This document shows, piece after piece, positions 6,914 to 14,502 of a stretch of DNA of 14,502 bases (position 1 is its first letter; every line of letters starts with the position of its first letter). The notes beneath the pieces are model-generated. The model did not search any database. It was not told the origin of the DNA and saw nothing but the letters and a program-made list of their open reading frames with translations. Source of the stretch: Bacteroidales bacterium (GTDB taxonomy: Bacteria > Bacteroidota > Bacteroidia > Bacteroidales > UBA1556); contig JAOZKO010000039.1 of NCBI GenBank assembly GCA_029935325.1, forward strand, positions 1-14,502, given 5' to 3'. Position numbers and translations under genes: made by a program.

Positions 6914-8344
6914 CTAAGTTGATTCAAATAGTGATTCCGAAAAATTAATTAAAAACACTTTGTCAGTAGCGCGAGTAAGTGCTGTATATAGCCACCTCAA
7001 ATATTCTTTATCCATTCGTTCCTCGGTAATATATCCCTGATCTACAAAAATGCTATGCCATTGTCCTCCTTGTGTTTTATGACATGTAAGTGCATAGGAA
7101 AACTTAATTTGTATGGCATTAAAATATGGGTTTTCCTTTACTTTTTGTAATCGCTTTGCCTTTTGTGGAATATCAAAATAATCTTCCATAACAGCATTAT
7201 AAAGCCGATTATTATCTTCATATTTTAGGGCTGGTGCTTCCAGTTCAAGGGTGTCTAGTAATACTTTTATCTCTATTTCTCTTTCGTTGGGATAGTCAAC
7301 CATACGTGCAGTTACATCCGCAAAATGAAAGCCATACATCTCCTCCATCTTTTGAATAGACATAAGTTCAAGAATATCTCCATTTGCCAAAAATCCAGCC
7401 TCATTATCCTCTTCTAGCCAAAAATAATTATTCTTAACAACCATTATATAATCACCAGCATTTATTTGCTCTTCGCGAAAAAGGATTCTGTTTCTTATTT
7501 CACGATTGTAAATATTTGCACGTTTATTGGAGCGCGTAATAATAACAGTATTGTCAAATCCTTGAAAATCATAGGCAGAAACCAATTCGTCTAATAGCTC
7601 TGTACCGGGAAGATTTACTATATCGCGATAGCCGTAAAGGTCGAAAAAAGGAGGAAGAAATACTTCTTCATTAATTTTCTCTCGCAAAAGAGTGGCATTA
7701 TGCAAAATACCTGACTTCTCTTTCTGTCGAACTACTTCATCAAGTTCTAAATCATCAATTTCAACATAAAAAGCATTTTTCAAATACTGCTTGTCCAATG
7801 CTGGGCTCAAGGGAATTCCCACTGGTGGCAATTGAGCTGTATCTCCTACAAAAATAAGCTTACAGTTCTTTCCACTATAAGCATATTCCATAATATCATA
7901 TAGCAAATTCCTTGCTCCACCTTTTGCCGTGGAAGTATCATCAGGAATCATAGAGGCTTCATCGATAATAAATATTGCACCTTTATATTTATTTGGCTGC
8001 AATTTTAAAATCAATCCTCCTCCAGTACCTGTGCGTGCAAAATAAATACTTCGATGCACTGTTGATGCTCTGAAACCAGAATATTTACTTAATACCTTGG
8101 CTGCTCTGCCGGTGGGAGCCATTAATCTAAATGCTCTTTTCTTTTTATGCAGTAATTTCACTAGGGCTGAAATAATACTTGTTTTACCAGTACCGGCATA
8201 ACCTCGCAAAACAAATAGCGCTCTAGAGTTTGAGCTATCAATAAAATGAGTCAGTTTTTGCATCAACAAATCCTGCTTGACCGTTGGTGTATGGCCAAAA
8301 AGTATTTTTAATTCCTGATAACTTAATTCTGAAAATAGACTCAT
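6914..8344 (-). CDS. SF1B DNA helicase, RecD2/Dda-like (AAA_30 plus UvrD_C_2)
   Basis: This 476-residue ATPase has all main superfamily 1 helicase motifs: Walker A GYAGTGKTS (48-56), motif Ia APTGRAA (76-82), Walker B FIIDEAS (125-131), motif III GDTAQLPPVG (167-176), motif IV IITRSNKRAN (268-277), motif V TCHKTQGGQW (420-429) and motif VI LYTALTRAT (452-460). It lacks the long N-terminal region of full RecD2 and has no nuclease motif, so its size and layout are nearer to T4 Dda or the short RecD-like helicases of Bacteroidota. A 5'-to-3' DNA helicase in repair or replication restart is the likely role, inferred from the family. The gene starts 32 nt after the tamL-like gene and is probably co-transcribed with it despite the unrelated function. 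Neither recB nor recC is nearby. Confidence 0.92.
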   Translation of the reverse strand: MSLFSELSYQELKILFGHTPTVKQDLLMQKLTHFIDSSNSRALFVLRGYAGTGKTSIISALVKLLHKKKRAFRLMAPTGRAAKVLSKYSGFRASTVHRSIYFARTGTGGGLILKLQPNKYKGAIFIIDEASMIPDDTSTAKGGARNLLYDIMEYAYSGKNCKLIFVGDTAQLPPVGIPLSPALDKQYLKNAFYVEIDDLELDEVVRQKEKSGILHNATLLREKINEEVFLPPFFDLYGYRDIVNLPGTELLDELVSAYDFQGFDNTVIITRSNKRANIYNREIRNRILFREEQINAGDYIMVVKNNYFWLEEDNEAGFLANGDILELMSIQKMEEMYGFHFADVTARMVDYPNEREIEIKVLLDTLELEAPALKYEDNNRLYNAVMEDYFDIPQKAKRLQKVKENPYFNAIQIKFSYALTCHKTQGGQWHSIFVDQGYITEERMDKEYLRWLYTALTRATDKVFLINFSESLFEST

Positions 8345-8376
8345 AATTAATACTCTTTGCTTCTATAAGGTGAATT

Positions 8377-10731
8377 TTAAAATGGATAACCTATGGCAAA
8401 ATTAAATGCCCATATAACTCTTGGGTCCGTGCCTGTGGTTAGCATTGACCAACGATTCCCTTTAGTTAAATAAGGTTGATAAATAGGATTAGCAACATCA
8501 AACCTAATAACTAGGAAGCTCAAATCATAGCGCAATCCGTATCCAATATTGGCAGCCAATTTCTCATAAAAATTATAAAAATGAAATGCTCCACCAGGTA
8601 TTGCATCACTCTCTTTAAGGAGGTAAATATTTCCTACATCTGTAAATATAGCTCCTTTTATTGAGCCTGTAATTGGAAATCTAAACTCATAATTTAGTTC
8701 AATTTTAATATCTCCTGTCATTTCAAAAGTTTTGCTACCTGTTGTATAACTACCAGGACCTAAAGTTCCCAAGGTCCATGCTCTTAGGCTATTTGCTCCA
8801 CCAATATAGAAACTTTTTTCAAAAGGAACAGCAACAGAACCTCCCAATGGTACTCCTACTCCTAAACTAGCTCTAAAAACATGCATTAAATTTCCATTAG
8901 ACGCAGGAAGGTAATATCTAAAATCGCTTTGAAAGCGAATAAATTGAGTAAAGGGCAAATCTCCTATCCAATTTTGCCCTTGGCTATCCTTCTCTTGACC
9001 AAATACTTTGCTAATAAAATTATAGGGGATACCTCCTAATTCAACCTTTCCAAAAAAGAATTTAAATGGTTTCCTAATATTCAGATTTCGCTCTTTATAC
9101 GTATAAGAATAGCTCATACCAAGTACCAAGTGATCTTGATATGAGTATTTTATTCTCGGATCTTGATAGGCGTCAATAATCTTCTGAAACTCTGGTTCAG
9201 GATCTATTTTAACAGAGGCCAATTCAAAAGGATTAAGAATATGCGACACATCTATACTTGATGTCCAGCGATAACCAAAGTTACTATTAACAATAATGCG
9301 AGTATAGTCTGGTCTATCTTGATAGTTATAACCTAATTCTAATTTAGTTTTAGGATTAAAATATCTGGAAAAAAAGTTCCTACTTACTGGAGCCAAAAAT
9401 CTTGGCAACTCTAAGCTTGTATTAATCCCTGCTTCAAAAGTATTAAAAATCTTCAGTATTTCGTTAGGATTTTCTGAATTGGTTACATTTTGAACTTCCA
9501 AAGCACCCCTTAAAGATACGCTTAATATTTCTCCATTCTTAAACGTATTCCTACTTACAATACCAAAACCCTGCTCAATACCTAAGTCACCACCAGTGTT
9601 TTTTACTTCTGAATCACTACTAATACTGTATTTAGACATTTTAGACAACTGAATAATACAATTAAGCTGTCCGAAACCATCCTTTTCCATTTTTAAATCT
9701 TTAATATTCACATTTATATACTTATAAATATTAAGATTAAATAGCGCCTTATATGAATGGGCAACATCGTCTTGCTTATAAAAATGATCGGGTTTTATAA
9801 ATATGGCTTGCAATATGGCTTTTGGATTTACCTCTAAGGATCCGTTATGAATAAAATAAAAGTCAAGCTCACCTCTATTATCAAAATCGTAAGATACGAT
9901 TGTTGTATCAAATGCTTGATCTGTATTATTTGTGGCTATTTCAGGGTAAATAATTACTTTATTAAACTTATATTGCTTGTCTTTAATATAAATAATTGAA
10001 TCCAAATAGTTAGCATCAGTGTATGACAATTCATTAATTTGCAACTTCAAACTTACCTCATGTTTACTTAAAGCTGAGTCGGCCTCAAATGCTATTTGCT
10101 TCTTACTAAAATAATAGTACCCCAAATTTCTTAAATCCTTTGTTATTCTATCTCGTTCTTGCTGTAGTAAATTAACCGAAAATATTCTTCCTGTATCTAA
10201 AGGTGATTTCCCCCAATCTGCTAATACAAAAGATCGAATTCTTCTATTTACAATATCAAATTTTACATCACGAATTAAATAGGGTTTATGGGGGATAATC
10301 ACATATTTAACTTTTACTGTTCGATAATAATTGCTCTTTGTAATAATAGGAATTACCTCAGCATTATAATAGCCAAGGTTCTTTAGGTGCTGCTGCATAT
10401 TTTCCCATGTATCGTCTATTAATGTGGAGTCATAAATTATAGGAGGTTCTCCTAAAGTCTGGGTAAAAAACCTATTTACCTTACTGCTATCCTTAAACCT
10501 AGTACCAAAATCATAAAACCAAAGAGATGGGCGAAGAAATAGCATCGACTGATTAGTGTTTTGCAAATAATAAGAGTTAAGATTATGAGAAGCAATTTTA
10601 CCATCTTTAATCTTATAAGAGTTGCTGCCATAAAGGTATGAGCCCTCAGGAACATTGCGTGTAGGATAGCAGGATGCTAGACTCAATGCTAAGCCAATAA
10701 ATACAATAATACTAACAACTATTCTTCTCAA
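8377..10731 (-). CDS. tamL: Omp85-family outer-membrane lipoprotein, TamL-like
   Basis: This 784-residue protein is an Omp85/BamA-superfamily translocase of the lipidated type found in Bacteroidota. The signal peptide ends in the lipobox LASC with C21 as the lipidated residue, followed by YPTRNVPEGSYL, a typical TamL start. POTRA-like segments follow: about residues 37-240, with the HLKNLGYYNAEV and DLRNLGYYYF helix-strand patterns, and a further one up to about residue 350. The C-terminal half is a predicted 16-strand barrel. The loop-6 signature of the family (V/I-R-G-F) appears as LRAW (649-652) after GGANS, FTDVGN is at 696-701, and the chain ends in the aromatic beta signal FAIGYPF. It should insert into or export through the outer membrane, probably working with TamB, which is not in the window. 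It heads the minus-strand block and has the best promoter in the window. Confidence 0.88.
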   Translation of the reverse strand: MRRIVVSIIVFIGLALSLASCYPTRNVPEGSYLYGSNSYKIKDGKIASHNLNSYYLQNTNQSMLFLRPSLWFYDFGTRFKDSSKVNRFFTQTLGEPPIIYDSTLIDDTWENMQQHLKNLGYYNAEVIPIITKSNYYRTVKVKYVIIPHKPYLIRDVKFDIVNRRIRSFVLADWGKSPLDTGRIFSVNLLQQERDRITKDLRNLGYYYFSKKQIAFEADSALSKHEVSLKLQINELSYTDANYLDSIIYIKDKQYKFNKVIIYPEIATNNTDQAFDTTIVSYDFDNRGELDFYFIHNGSLEVNPKAILQAIFIKPDHFYKQDDVAHSYKALFNLNIYKYINVNIKDLKMEKDGFGQLNCIIQLSKMSKYSISSDSEVKNTGGDLGIEQGFGIVSRNTFKNGEILSVSLRGALEVQNVTNSENPNEILKIFNTFEAGINTSLELPRFLAPVSRNFFSRYFNPKTKLELGYNYQDRPDYTRIIVNSNFGYRWTSSIDVSHILNPFELASVKIDPEPEFQKIIDAYQDPRIKYSYQDHLVLGMSYSYTYKERNLNIRKPFKFFFGKVELGGIPYNFISKVFGQEKDSQGQNWIGDLPFTQFIRFQSDFRYYLPASNGNLMHVFRASLGVGVPLGGSVAVPFEKSFYIGGANSLRAWTLGTLGPGSYTTGSKTFEMTGDIKIELNYEFRFPITGSIKGAIFTDVGNIYLLKESDAIPGGAFHFYNFYEKLAANIGYGLRYDLSFLVIRFDVANPIYQPYLTKGNRWSMLTTGTDPRVIWAFNFAIGYPF

Positions 10732-10751
10732 AGGGTTATAATTTTAGATAA

Positions 10752-10784
10752 CAAAACTACGATTTTAAAGGATATGTTTACAAA
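10752..10784 (-). promoter_or_regulatory. Promoter of the tamL-like gene (TTTG-N21-TAGTTTTG)
   Basis: Read on the minus strand, TTTG (complement of 10781-10784) is followed after 21 nt by TAGTTTTG (complement of 10752-10759). This matches the Bacteroidota housekeeping consensus at every fixed position. The -7 box ends 20 nt before the ATG at 10731, giving a short leader. Confidence 0.75.
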
Positions 10785-10818
10785 TGAATGGTAAACAAAA
10801 CAAATGATATATTATTTC

Positions 10819-10849
10819 TTCGCTTAAATCTAAAATCTTCTTATTTTTG
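10819..10849 (+). promoter_or_regulatory. Promoter of the lipoprotein-peptidase pair (TTCG-N19-TATTTTTG)
   Basis: TATTTTTG (10842-10849) is a perfect TAnnTTTG -7 box, and TTCG (10819-10822), one mismatch from TTTG, lies 19 nt upstream. The ATG at 10874 is 24 nt downstream. Together with the minus-strand promoter this makes the 142-nt gap a divergent promoter region with non-overlapping core elements. Confidence 0.65.
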
Positions 10850-10873
10850 AACTTTATAAATTAAGCAATAAGT

Positions 10874-12070
10874 ATGAAGGAACAATCCGTTTTTAAATCA
10901 ATAATATATATTATTATTATCGTAATTATTGGAGGTTTAATGCACTCTTGCACAACTAAATCTTCCAATACTGAAGGCAATTCTATCAGTATAAATGTAA
11001 ATATGGAAGGCCTTGAATTTTCCGGTATTGTTTATCTTGAAAGAATGAATACCACAAGAACTATTGTTATTGACTCCGTTTTGGCAGGCAATATTTCAAG
11101 TATCAATTTCAATATAAACCCAAAACAAGCTAACGATATATACATATTGAGGTTTTCGCATTTGCAAGCTATTACTTTGATTTTAACTGAAAACGACACT
11201 GTAAATATTACAATTAAAGAACACCCAATTAATACAAACTATACTGTTTCGGGCTCCTTTGACTCTGAAATTATGTTCAACATTAATAAAATTATAAATA
11301 ATCATACCGAAAAATACGATGAAATTTATGGCGAGTATAGGGATGCTGCTGGTGATGATAACATTGATCTAATTAGGGCAACAACAGATTCGTTATTAAG
11401 GCTTAATCAATTAAGTATTTATACTGAACTCAAGCAAATAATTCAATCAAACCCAACATCACTCTCCTCACTTATTGGACTTTATAGTAAATTTGGCAGT
11501 CACCGGATATTAGATCTAGAATTAGATTATACTCTTTTTCAATTGGTCTCTGATTCTCTTTCTGCCAAATACCCCAATAATATTCATTCAATAGCTCTAC
11601 AAAAAACCATTAAGAATTTTAAGTCAAAAAAAGAGTTAATAGAAAATACTGAGCTACTTTTAGATAAGGGAAATATTTTTCCTGATTTAAGCCTTATTAG
11701 TTTAGATAATACTATCTATAATATTAAAGATAATCAATCGAAAATAAAACTCATCTATATTTGGAAAGCGAAGTATAAAAAATTCTGGGAAACAAATCCA
11801 ATACTCATTTCTCTTTATAATTCATACTCACGCGAAGATTTTGATGTGATAGCCATTTCATTTGAAAAAGATAAATTAGCATGGTCGAATTATTGCTCAA
11901 TGGGAAGATTTGAATGGGTGAACCTACTTGCTAGCCCTGATGATGAGGCTATAATAAACCCCTATGGAATATATCCTCGGATTTACATTTTGGACTCTGA
12001 CTTTATAATTATTGCCAAAGACCCAGATATAAATGAACTTGAAAGTATAATTAATGCAAGCAAACGATAA
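10874..12070 (+). CDS. Lipoprotein with DUF4369-like N terminus and cysteine-less thioredoxin-like domain
   Basis: The 398-residue protein starts with a hydrophobic signal (9-23) ending in the lipobox-like LMHSC, C26 being the likely lipidation site. Residues about 35-130 are a beta-rich region resembling the DUF4369 domain that precedes many Bacteroidota thiol-disulfide oxidoreductases, including the turn EFSGIVYLERMN (48-59). A helical linker (about 135-260) and a thioredoxin/AhpC-like domain (265-395) follow. The latter keeps the strands IKLIYIW (291-297) and FDVIAISFEKD (323-333) and the cis-proline-like region YGIYPRIYILD (364-374). The active-site segment that would read WxxWCxxC is W297-KAKYKKF: tyrosine 301 and phenylalanine 304 replace both cysteines. 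It is therefore probably a binding or structural protein rather than a redox enzyme. The stop codon is 3 nt before the metallopeptidase start, so the two are almost certainly co-translated. Confidence 0.75.
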   Translation: MKEQSVFKSIIYIIIIVIIGGLMHSCTTKSSNTEGNSISINVNMEGLEFSGIVYLERMNTTRTIVIDSVLAGNISSINFNINPKQANDIYILRFSHLQAITLILTENDTVNITIKEHPINTNYTVSGSFDSEIMFNINKIINNHTEKYDEIYGEYRDAAGDDNIDLIRATTDSLLRLNQLSIYTELKQIIQSNPTSLSSLIGLYSKFGSHRILDLELDYTLFQLVSDSLSAKYPNNIHSIALQKTIKNFKSKKELIENTELLLDKGNIFPDLSLISLDNTIYNIKDNQSKIKLIYIWKAKYKKFWETNPILISLYNSYSREDFDVIAISFEKDKLAWSNYCSMGRFEWVNLLASPDDEAIINPYGIYPRIYILDSDFIIIAKDPDINELESIINASKR

Positions 12071-12073
12071 CTT

Positions 12074-14502
12074 ATGATTTTATACCATAGAAATATAAAA
12101 CGGCTATCCTTTATTAGTATTTTATTAATGATTAATTTGTCATTGGTAGCTCAGGATTATTGGCAACAAAAGGTTGATTATGAGATTCATGTTAGTTTGA
12201 ATGATGTTGATCATTCGCTCTTGGGAGATATTAAAATACAATATCATAATCAATCTCCCGATAGTTTGACATATATTTATATTCACCTTTGGCCTAATGC
12301 ATATAAAAATGAGAATACAGCTCTTTGTGAGCAAATGTTACAAAATGGGAATTCTGATTTATACTATGCTGATTCTAGTAAGCTTGGTTATATAAACTTG
12401 ATCGATTTTTCCTCAAATAATAAAAAATTAAAATGGGAATATGATGAGAAGCATATTGATATTGCTAAAGTATATTTAGGCAAAACCCTATTGCCTGGCG
12501 AACAAATTGAAATCTCCACTCCCTTTTTTGTTAAAATTCCCTCATCAGAGTTTTCCAGACTTGGACACTCAAAGCAATCATATCAGATAACACAATGGTA
12601 TCCAAAACCCGCAGTATATGATTCTAAGGGCTGGCACCAAATGCCATATCTAAATCAAGGAGAGTTCTACTCAGAATTTGGAAGCTATGATGTGCATATT
12701 ACTTTGCCAAACAACTATAGAGTGGGTGCAACTGGTGATTTGATTAATGGACAAAAGGAAGAGCAGTGGATGGATTCATTAGCTAAGGTAACAGCTGCCA
12801 TCAGTAAATTTACTAAAGATACTAGCTTCCCAACTTCTTCAACGCAAACCAAAACCTTGCATTTTTATCAAGAAAAAGTGCATGATTTTGCTTGGTTTGC
12901 CGACAAACGTTACCATGTACTAAGGGGTAATATTACTTTAAGCAATGGTAAAATTGTTGAAACCCAAGCTCTATTTACAAATGAAGAAGCTCGATTATGG
13001 AAGAAAAGCTTGAAATATATTGGAAGATCTACACAATATTACTCTACAAAAGTTGGAAATTATCCCTATAAAAGAGTTACTGCTGTTCAAGGAACATTAA
13101 GTGCCGGAGCGGGAATGGAATACCCCAATATTACAATTATAGGAGAGTCAAATACTAGTTTTGCATTAGAAGAAACAATTATGCACGAAGTTGGCCATAA
13201 TTGGTTTTATGGGATTTTTGGATTCAACGAAAGAGACTACCCATGGCTTGACGAGGGAATAAATACTTTTTATCAAACCCAATATACAAAGGAGTATTAT
13301 CCTGATTTAACACTTCTAAAGGCATATCTAGATGTAGTTATTCCTGCCTTTCACTTAGATGAACTTGATGATCAATATGCTTACTATTTGGGGAATAAAT
13401 TTATGGCATCCTATAATTTAGACCAGGCCGCAAATCTAAAATCTCAAGATTTTACATCAATGAATTATGGCGTAATTGCTTATACAAAGATGGCGTTGTC
13501 ATTTCAAAATTTGCAAGCATATCTTGGTAAAGAAAAATTTCAGAAAATAATGATGGAGTTTTATACGGAATGGAGCTTTAAACATCCTCAACCTGAGGAT
13601 CTAATTATGTTTTTTGAAGAAAAAAGCCAGGAAGATTTATCATGGTTCTTTCAAGGCTATATTTATAGCAAAGGTCGTAATGATTATAAAATATGCTCTG
13701 TGAAAAAAAGCGGAGATTCTCTTAATATTATCCTAAAAAACAAAGGTGATGTAAATGCTCCTATTCTTATTAGCGGAACAGGACTTTTAAATACAGAATT
13801 AGAATCGCAATGGTATCCTGGTTTTAGCGGTAAGGAAACAATTACATTTCCTGCAAAAAAATACAAGAAGATAACGGTAAATCAACCATATAATATACTC
13901 GATTATAATCCTGGAAACAATTTCTATTACCCTAATAAGCTGTTTCCAAAAAAGAAAAAACTTAAAGTTAAATTCCTAACTTCAATGCCTTGGGCCGAAG
14001 AGAGCCATATATATTTTACTCCAGTAATGGGTTGGAATGCTTATAATAAATTTATGCTTGGCGCTTTAATTTATAACCATTCCGCTTTTGAGAAAAAATG
14101 GGAATATGAACTAATGCCACTATACTCCTTTAGTACAAATGACTGGAATGGTTCTTTTGGTTTGCATCGGAATATCTATTTCAATTCTAAAATCCGCCGG
14201 CTTAGTGTTGGAATTGTTGGTAAAAAGTATAATTACAATAGCTCCACTTATGATAATGAATACCGAAAATTAAGCCCTGAAGTTATTTTCTACTTCAAAA
14301 ATCCTAAAGGAAAAACAAGGATTAAGCATATGGCTCGCTTACGCTCTGTATATATTGAAAAAGAAATTGTTGACTATGAGCCTAACTTAAGCGGCCAGTA
14401 TATTGCTTTTCAAAACACCAAATATTATAATGTGTTTGAATTAAACTATACCTATAATAATAAGCGTATTATAAATCCATTTGGTATTGAGTTCAATACT
14501 CA
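12074..14502 (+). CDS. Secreted M1-family zinc metallopeptidase with long C-terminal extension (3' end outside window)
   Basis: An open frame of 809 complete codons runs from the ATG at 12074 off the window end. An N-terminal signal (about 1-26, hydrophobic core FISILLMINLSLVAQ) directs export. An M1-like N-terminal beta domain contains YIYIHLWPNAYKNE. The exopeptidase-like motif GAGMEYP (345-351) stands for GxMEN, and the zinc site HEVGH (371-375) is followed by E394 with the exact 18-residue spacing of gluzincins (WLDEG). Y470 in AYTKMAL is a plausible catalytic tyrosine. The peptidase is therefore likely active, cleaving peptides in the periplasm or at the cell surface. From about residue 630 the chain becomes rich in alternating polar/aromatic strands (for example HIYFTPVMGWN and FMLGALIYN) that resemble an outer-membrane barrel. 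It is tightly coupled to the lipoprotein gene 3 nt upstream. Confidence 0.87.
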   Translation, partial: MILYHRNIKRLSFISILLMINLSLVAQDYWQQKVDYEIHVSLNDVDHSLLGDIKIQYHNQSPDSLTYIYIHLWPNAYKNENTALCEQMLQNGNSDLYYADSSKLGYINLIDFSSNNKKLKWEYDEKHIDIAKVYLGKTLLPGEQIEISTPFFVKIPSSEFSRLGHSKQSYQITQWYPKPAVYDSKGWHQMPYLNQGEFYSEFGSYDVHITLPNNYRVGATGDLINGQKEEQWMDSLAKVTAAISKFTKDTSFPTSSTQTKTLHFYQEKVHDFAWFADKRYHVLRGNITLSNGKIVETQALFTNEEARLWKKSLKYIGRSTQYYSTKVGNYPYKRVTAVQGTLSAGAGMEYPNITIIGESNTSFALEETIMHEVGHNWFYGIFGFNERDYPWLDEGINTFYQTQYTKEYYPDLTLLKAYLDVVIPAFHLDELDDQYAYYLGNKFMASYNLDQAANLKSQDFTSMNYGVIAYTKMALSFQNLQAYLGKEKFQKIMMEFYTEWSFKHPQPEDLIMFFEEKSQEDLSWFFQGYIYSKGRNDYKICSVKKSGDSLNIILKNKGDVNAPILISGTGLLNTELESQWYPGFSGKETITFPAKKYKKITVNQPYNILDYNPGNNFYYPNKLFPKKKKLKVKFLTSMPWAEESHIYFTPVMGWNAYNKFMLGALIYNHSAFEKKWEYELMPLYSFSTNDWNGSFGLHRNIYFNSKIRRLSVGIVGKKYNYNSSTYDNEYRKLSPEVIFYFKNPKGKTRIKHMARLRSVYIEKEIVDYEPNLSGQYIAFQNTKYYNVFELNYTYNNKRIINPFGIEFNT

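Noticed and set aside
12140..12334. 64-codon open frame on the minus strand
   Set aside because: It is antisense to the start of the metallopeptidase gene, which has a signal peptide and continuous family-like sequence.
13684..13866. 60-codon open frame on the minus strand
   Set aside because: It is antisense to the metallopeptidase, with no motif or promoter.
12074..14502. Possible frameshift in the metallopeptidase gene
   Set aside because: The positions of GAGMEYP, HEVGH, the catalytic-tyrosine segment and the last codons were checked and all fall in the frame of the ATG at 12074.
1..14502. CRISPR array, insertion sequence, tRNA or prophage
   Set aside because: No regularly spaced repeats, transposase-like ORF, tRNA-like sequence or phage-type gene could be recognised on either strand.

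Overview
The window looks like a chromosomal segment of a low-GC member of the Bacteroidota, probably Bacteroidales or a close relative. The reasons are AT-rich DNA, several upstream boxes matching the Bacteroidota sigma factor pattern (TTTG, 19-21 nt, TAnnTTTG), no clear Shine-Dalgarno sequences, and typical families: class III fructose-1,6-bisphosphatase, a lipidated Omp85 protein of the TamL type, a DUF4369/thioredoxin-like lipoprotein, and an M1-like peptidase with a long C-terminal extension. The genus cannot be named from the sequence alone.

Left part (1-4693, + strand): about 450 nt of non-coding DNA with repeated ATATTTAATTATCT / TTAGATA elements leads into a small ArsR-type regulator. 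This is followed closely by class III FBPase (gluconeogenesis) and a YgiQ-type radical SAM protein that appears to start with TTG. The three genes lie head to tail with gaps of 44-48 nt, so co-transcription is likely.

Middle (4694-5333): a clear intrinsic terminator is followed at once by a TATCTTTG promoter box and clpS, the N-degron adaptor of Clp proteolysis. clpS converges on the next block.

Minus-strand block (10731 down to 5334): tamL-like Omp85 lipoprotein, a RecD/Dda-like SF1 helicase, a formylglycine-generating-enzyme-fold protein without catalytic cysteines, and an exported two-cysteine glutathione peroxidase. Gaps are 32, 71 and 90 nt. The best promoter in the window, TTTG-N21-TAGTTTTG, precedes the first gene.

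Right part (10874-14502, + strand): divergent from tamL, with its own promoter, are a lipoprotein with a thioredoxin fold in which both CxxC cysteines are replaced, and, 3 nt later, a secreted M1-family zinc metallopeptidase that runs off the window end. Its zinc site is intact, and beyond about residue 630 it continues into a strand-rich region that may be an outer-membrane barrel.

Most of the window is ordinary housekeeping and envelope DNA. I saw no prophage, insertion sequence, CRISPR array, tRNA or rRNA. The items most worth a second look are the peptidase with the possible barrel and its cysteine-free thioredoxin-like partner, the FGE-fold protein without catalytic cysteines, and the operator-like repeats in front of the ArsR-fbp-ygiQ cluster.
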